In this document: piece after piece, positions 60,956-64,000 of the stretch | How positions within the stretch are numbered: position 1 is the stretch's first letter | Layout of the letters: every line of letters begins with the position of its first letter | Notes under the pieces: generated by a model | The model's database searches: none | What the model saw: the letters and a program-made list of their open reading frames with translations, nothing else | What the model was told of the DNA's origin: nothing | Translations under genes and position numbers: made by a program | Assembly (NCBI RefSeq): GCF_900168005.1 | Contig: NZ_FUYP01000017.1 | Span: 1-64,000, forward strand | Source: Sphingopyxis flava | Lineage (GTDB): Bacteria > Pseudomonadota > Alphaproteobacteria > Sphingomonadales > Sphingomonadaceae | Length of the DNA: 64,000 nucleotides | Direction: 5' to 3'

Positions 60956-62191
60956 ATGGCCCTGACCGATACGGCAATACGCAATGCTAAGCCTGCCGAG
61001 CGTGATTATAAGTTGGCGGATTCTGGGGGCCTTTTCGTGCTGGTCACGCCAGCGGGAGGGAAGCTTTGGCGGCTCAAATTCCGAATCGATGGCAGAGAAC
61101 GCAAGCTGTCGCTGGGGCGCTATCCCGACGTCAGTTTGAGCGAGGCCCGAAAGCGTCGCGATGCAGCCCGCGAGCAAATCGCGCTTGGCGGCGACCCCGC
61201 GCGCGAAAAGCAGCGCAACAAGATCAGGGCGAAGCTGTCGGTCGATAACAGCTTCGCAGCCATCGCTGCCGAATATTGCGCGAAGCGCCAGCGCGACGGT
61301 GAAAAGGGCTGGGCACAATCGACGGTCATTCGCACCGAATCCCTGTTGACGCGGCTCAATGCTTCGATCGGGCGATTGCCGATCGGTGAGATCGAACCTG
61401 CCGACGTGCTGGCCGCCGTCCGTAAGATCGAAGCGAGGGGCAAGCTGGAGAGCGCGCGGCGCACGCTGCAACTCGCGAGCCTTGTCTTTCGCTATGCCGT
61501 CGCGACGGCGCGGCTGACGTCCGACCCGACGCGCGATTTGCGCGGCGCGCTGACTTCGCCGACCGTCACGCATTACGGCGCGATCACGGACGCGAAGCGT
61601 GTTGGCGAACTGCTGCGCTCAATCGATGACTATGACGGCAGCGGCATTACGAAGTTGGCGCTCCAGCTCGCGCCGCACGTCTTTGTTCGCCCCGGCGAGC
61701 TACGCCACGCCGATTGGAGCGAGATTGATCTGGACGCGGCTATCTGGGCCATCCCGGCCGGGCGCACCAAAATGCGCAAGCCGCACCATGTTCCGCTGTC
61801 ACGGCAAGCCATTGCGCTGTTCCGCGAAATTCACGAGGCGACCGGGGCGACGGGCTATGTCTTTCCATCGGTTCGCACGCGAACCCGGCCGATGAGCGAA
61901 AACACGCTGAACGGGGCTTTGCGGCGGCTGGGCTATGCCAGCGATGAAATGACCGCGCACGGCTTTCGCGCGATGGCTTCGACCTTGCTCAACGAAAGCG
62001 GCAAATGGCACCCCGACGCGATCGAACGCGCGCTGGCGCACGGTGATAGCGACAAGGTGCGCGCGGCCTATCATCGTGGCGCGCATTGGGACGAACGGGT
62101 CACGATGGCGCAATGGTGGAGCGATCATCTCGACATGCTGCGCAAGGGAGCAGACATTGTGCCGTTGCCCGCTCGCACCTCCGCAAAATAA
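60956..62191 (+). CDS. tyrosine integrase with DUF4102 (P4 type)
   Basis: 411 residues from the ATG at 60956 (ALTDTAIRNAKPAERDYKLADSGGLFVLV is the standard DUF4102 arm-binding start; a longer frame from 60869 is unlikely). A SAM-like core-binding domain follows. The catalytic domain has Arg in FVRPGELRHADW, HxxR in HGFRAMASTLLNE, and HG...AAYHRG with the tyrosine nucleophile. It inserts or excises the element at tRNA-Gly. All catalytic residues are visible, so it should be active. Confidence 0.93.
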   Translation: MALTDTAIRNAKPAERDYKLADSGGLFVLVTPAGGKLWRLKFRIDGRERKLSLGRYPDVSLSEARKRRDAAREQIALGGDPAREKQRNKIRAKLSVDNSFAAIAAEYCAKRQRDGEKGWAQSTVIRTESLLTRLNASIGRLPIGEIEPADVLAAVRKIEARGKLESARRTLQLASLVFRYAVATARLTSDPTRDLRGALTSPTVTHYGAITDAKRVGELLRSIDDYDGSGITKLALQLAPHVFVRPGELRHADWSEIDLDAAIWAIPAGRTKMRKPHHVPLSRQAIALFREIHEATGATGYVFPSVRTRTRPMSENTLNGALRRLGYASDEMTAHGFRAMASTLLNESGKWHPDAIERALAHGDSDKVRAAYHRGAHWDERVTMAQWWSDHLDMLRKGADIVPLPARTSAK

Positions 62192-62235
62192 TTCTGATTG
62201 CATCGCGTGACCGGTTGTATTCATGATGCGCGCCG

Positions 62236-63192
62236 ATGGCTTCGCAATGGATCGACGCGGCAACCGCGCGCCGTATTGTCGCCGACGGCGGCAGTTTGAG
62301 CGCGGCCGGGGACTCGATTTGCATTCGCGCTCACGCTGGAATGCTGAACTCTCGGGCCGCCCGCCTTCAGTATGGCGATGAATCGAAAGACAATTGCCCC
62401 GTTCCCAAGGAATTTTGGTGGGCTGAAGGCGATCTTGCGCTTGAACAAAATTGGGAGGCCGGAGACTTCTCGACGTGGATCAAGCAGGAGATTGAGCTTC
62501 GCGCCTTTGGCGTCGAGTTTGACTTGGCAGCAATCCTAGCTCTCTTACCGATCGAACGTCGCCCAATCGTTGCGCGGTCGCTTTCGGTTGAGTCCAATCC
62601 CGATTGGGTGAATGCTCGCGCCGCGTGCGCGATAATCGAGAAGAACGAGGGGGTTTATTACGCGGTCGCCCGACGCCGACTCATCGAGTTGGCGGAGTTG
62701 GGGTTTGTTTCGGCACGCGCCGTGCAAATGTCTCGACACCACCGGCACTCCACCTCGCTCACGATAGAGCGCGAATGGGACGTGCCGCTATGGTTTTGGG
62801 AATCTTGTATTCATTCGACCGAAGCGAAAATCGACTGGGCGCTGGGCAGCTTTGGCGGAAATGCCTTTGTCGAGAAAAACTGGTGCCGGGTCAATCTGGT
62901 CGGAGTGCACTTCCTTCGTGCGGCTCTGGCGCCGCCGACTGAAACCCAATCGGATGATGACAAAGATGACGGGGACGATGGCGGATCGAAGCCGCGCCTT
63001 CCTGATCCGCGCCTGAAAAAATGGTGGGAGGGAAAGGCCAGCGTTCGCGAAGGGTTATCCATCGATGATTTATGGACACTCGCCCGCGCCAGTTTTCCAG
63101 ACCACCATATTTCTCGCGATCGAATAAGGGTGTTGGCAGGTGGCCGAAAGCGAGGCCCCAAGCCAATCGGCGATGAAAGCGCCGCCGAATAG
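62236..63192 (+). CDS. hypothetical protein of the integrated element
   Basis: 318 residues, soluble, acidic overall. It begins ASQWIDAATARRIVADGGS and has a Trp-rich middle (EFWWAEGDLALEQNWEAGDFSTWI; VPLWFWESCIHSTEAKIDWALGSFGG). An Asp/Gly-rich linker (DDDKDDGDDGG) follows, and a C-terminal KKWWEGKASVREGLSIDDLWTLARASFPDHHISRDRIRVLAGGRKRGPKP that resembles a small DNA-binding domain with a basic tail. No family is recognised. It lies between the integrase and an excisionase-like gene, so a role in the element (regulation or defence) is possible. Confidence 0.65.
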   Translation: MASQWIDAATARRIVADGGSLSAAGDSICIRAHAGMLNSRAARLQYGDESKDNCPVPKEFWWAEGDLALEQNWEAGDFSTWIKQEIELRAFGVEFDLAAILALLPIERRPIVARSLSVESNPDWVNARAACAIIEKNEGVYYAVARRRLIELAELGFVSARAVQMSRHHRHSTSLTIEREWDVPLWFWESCIHSTEAKIDWALGSFGGNAFVEKNWCRVNLVGVHFLRAALAPPTETQSDDDKDDGDDGGSKPRLPDPRLKKWWEGKASVREGLSIDDLWTLARASFPDHHISRDRIRVLAGGRKRGPKPIGDESAAE

Positions 63193-63276
63193 CCGCCGAA
63201 CTTTCCGCCGAATTTTGCACCGGCGACGATCCCTGCATTCGCTGGAACGCCAGCGTTCAATGCAGGAGCAAAGCCA

Positions 63277-63444
63277 ATGGATCGTCTCGCTTACTCGATC
63301 AATGAAGCCGCCCGCGTGCTGAGCATGGGCCGCACGTCGATTTATGCGATGATCGCCGACGGACGGCTCGAAGCGTTCAAGCTCGGTCGCCGCACACTGA
63401 TCCGCGCGGAATCAATCCACAAGCTGGTTTCGGGCAAGGCGTAA
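63277..63444 (+). CDS. excisionase-like HTH_17 protein
   Basis: 55 residues. AGGAG (63264-63268) lies 8 bases before the ATG. The sequence begins MDRLAYSINEAARVLSMGRT, then SIYAMIADGRLEAFKLGRRTLIRAESIHKLV. This is the MerR-like winged helix of the excisionase/HTH_17 family (SINEAA...LGRR..I). Too short for most gene finders. It probably directs excision of the element or represses its genes. It is followed after 4 bases by the next gene. Confidence 0.85.
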   Translation: MDRLAYSINEAARVLSMGRTSIYAMIADGRLEAFKLGRRTLIRAESIHKLVSGKA

Positions 63445-63448
63445 CGCC

Positions 63449-63925
63449 GTGCCCGTCCGGTGGATCAATCCGCGCCTGATCAAAATTCACCGCGCCTACA
63501 GTGCGGACGAAGCTGCCCGCACGCTCGGTGTCCACAAGAACAGCGTGCGCGGCTGGATCAAGAAGGGCCTGCCTGTCGTCGATAGCGGGCGGCCGATGCT
63601 GATCCTGGGGCACGAGCTGCGCGCCTTTCTGGACCGCAAGCGCAAGGCTGGGAAGCGTCCCTGCCCGCCCGGCACGATCTATTGCCTGAAATGCCGCGAG
63701 CCGCGTGGCCCGGCGCTCGGCATGGTCGAATATGTCGGGCGAAACGCTGCGACCGGCGACCTGACGGCGCTTTGCGAGATTTGCGGAACCATAATGTTCC
63801 GCCGCGCTCGCGGTGCCGACATTGATGCGATCATGCCCGGAATCGACGTCCAAATCAGGGAAGCAGGCGCACGCCTAATAGAGCGGGCTTCGCCTTCCCT
63901 GAATTGTGACGAACGAAAGGACTGA
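63449..63925 (+). CDS. HTH and zinc-ribbon protein of the element
   Basis: 158 residues from GTG 63449. The N-terminal half is a helix-turn-helix of the excisionase type (RAYSADEAARTLGVHKNSVRGWIKKGLPVVDSGRPMLILGHELRAFLDRKRK). The second half has two CxxC pairs (Cys79, Cys82, Cys109, Cys112) around a 26-residue loop, a probable zinc ribbon. Its place between an excisionase-like gene and a probable recombinase suggests a mobile-element regulator or accessory recombination factor. Confidence 0.75.
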   Translation: MPVRWINPRLIKIHRAYSADEAARTLGVHKNSVRGWIKKGLPVVDSGRPMLILGHELRAFLDRKRKAGKRPCPPGTIYCLKCREPRGPALGMVEYVGRNAATGDLTALCEICGTIMFRRARGADIDAIMPGIDVQIREAGARLIERASPSLNCDERKD

Positions 63926-63931
63926 TAGACC

Positions 63932-64000
63932 ATGGCAAAGCACAATGGCGCGAACGCCCGGATCAAGCGCGAATATTTCGCCTATCTGAAGGAAGCGCAG
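63932..64000 (+). CDS. start of a probable tyrosine recombinase (partial)
   Basis: The ATG at 63932 follows AAAGGA and opens MAKHNGANARIKREYFAYLK, continuing to the window edge (23 codons). The basic start with a REYFAYLKEA helix resembles the core-binding domain of site-specific integrases found after HTH genes in sphingomonad elements. The identity rests on 23 residues and context only. Confidence 0.4.
   Translation, partial: MAKHNGANARIKREYFAYLKEAQ

Overview
The window looks like chromosomal DNA of a GC-rich alphaproteobacterium of the sphingomonad group (Sphingomonadaceae; Sphingopyxis, Sphingobium or Novosphingobium type). The grounds are a PDC/4-oxalomesaconate (lig) pathway of the Sphingobium type, several TonB-dependent receptors, a TIGR02300 zinc-ribbon protein with an acidic tail, and the aroA-cmk-rpsA-ihfB neighbourhood. 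No genus can be fixed from the sequence alone.

Region 1 (1-10.4 kb). The 3' end of an IS256-type transposase abuts the lower half of the protocatechuate 4,5-cleavage (PDC) route: ligK and ligU on the minus strand; on the plus strand a LysR regulator with two DNA-binding domains, a 3-hydroxyisobutyrate-dehydrogenase-like oxidoreductase, ligJ and ligI. Together LigI, LigU, LigJ and LigK take 2-pyrone-4,6-dicarboxylate to pyruvate and oxaloacetate. The ring-cleavage genes ligAB and ligC are not in view. A large TonB receptor and an orphan NMT1-type binding lipoprotein follow.

Region 2 (10.4-22.8 kb). This is an accessory catabolic locus. It has five neighbouring genes whose products all carry export signals (lipoprotein amidohydrolase, Tat carboxymuconolactone-decarboxylase-like protein, two cytochromes c, Tat thiamine-diphosphate enzyme). 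Then come an aromatic-acid MFS transporter, a beta-keto acid cleavage enzyme, a LuxR-type regulator, fumarylacetoacetase, an esterase lipoprotein and a second TonB receptor. A spaced motif GTCTGTCY-N6-CRGGRNAC lies before several of these transcription units, including the region-1 TonB receptor, which suggests one regulon.

Region 3 (22.8-47.4 kb) is mostly core or housekeeping: a strongly signalled 24-codon gene or small RNA, KTSC and DUF6766 proteins, a CDF metal exporter, a cell-surface polysaccharide-type operon (HAD-IB, glycosyl/glycerophosphotransferase, FkbM), a two-component system, DUF4112, a peptide-binding lipoprotein, tRNA-Leu(TAA), an ABC-2 exporter, ihfB, rpsA, a class III adenylate cyclase, cmk, aroA, tRNA-Ala(GGC), an Rrf2 regulator, secreted proteins, an HD protein, an enoyl-CoA hydratase with a palindromic operator, and prfC.

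Region 4 (47.5-55.3 kb) is a nitrite-reduction cluster: NsrR-type repressor, two-domain multicopper oxidase, diheme and monoheme cytochromes c, and copper nitrite reductase NirK. The order matches the ncgABC-nirK operon of Nitrosomonas europaea as I recall it. A clear NsrR operator sits on the promoter. A TonB receptor plus PepSY membrane protein, probably for copper or another metal, follows.

Region 5 (55.3-64 kb). A signal-peptide-bearing CHAT protease with TPR-like repeats and dinB are followed by tRNA-Gly(TCC). The tRNA is immediately followed by a P4-type integrase and an integrated element (unknown 318-aa protein, excisionase-like protein, HTH/zinc protein, start of another probable recombinase) that runs off the right edge.
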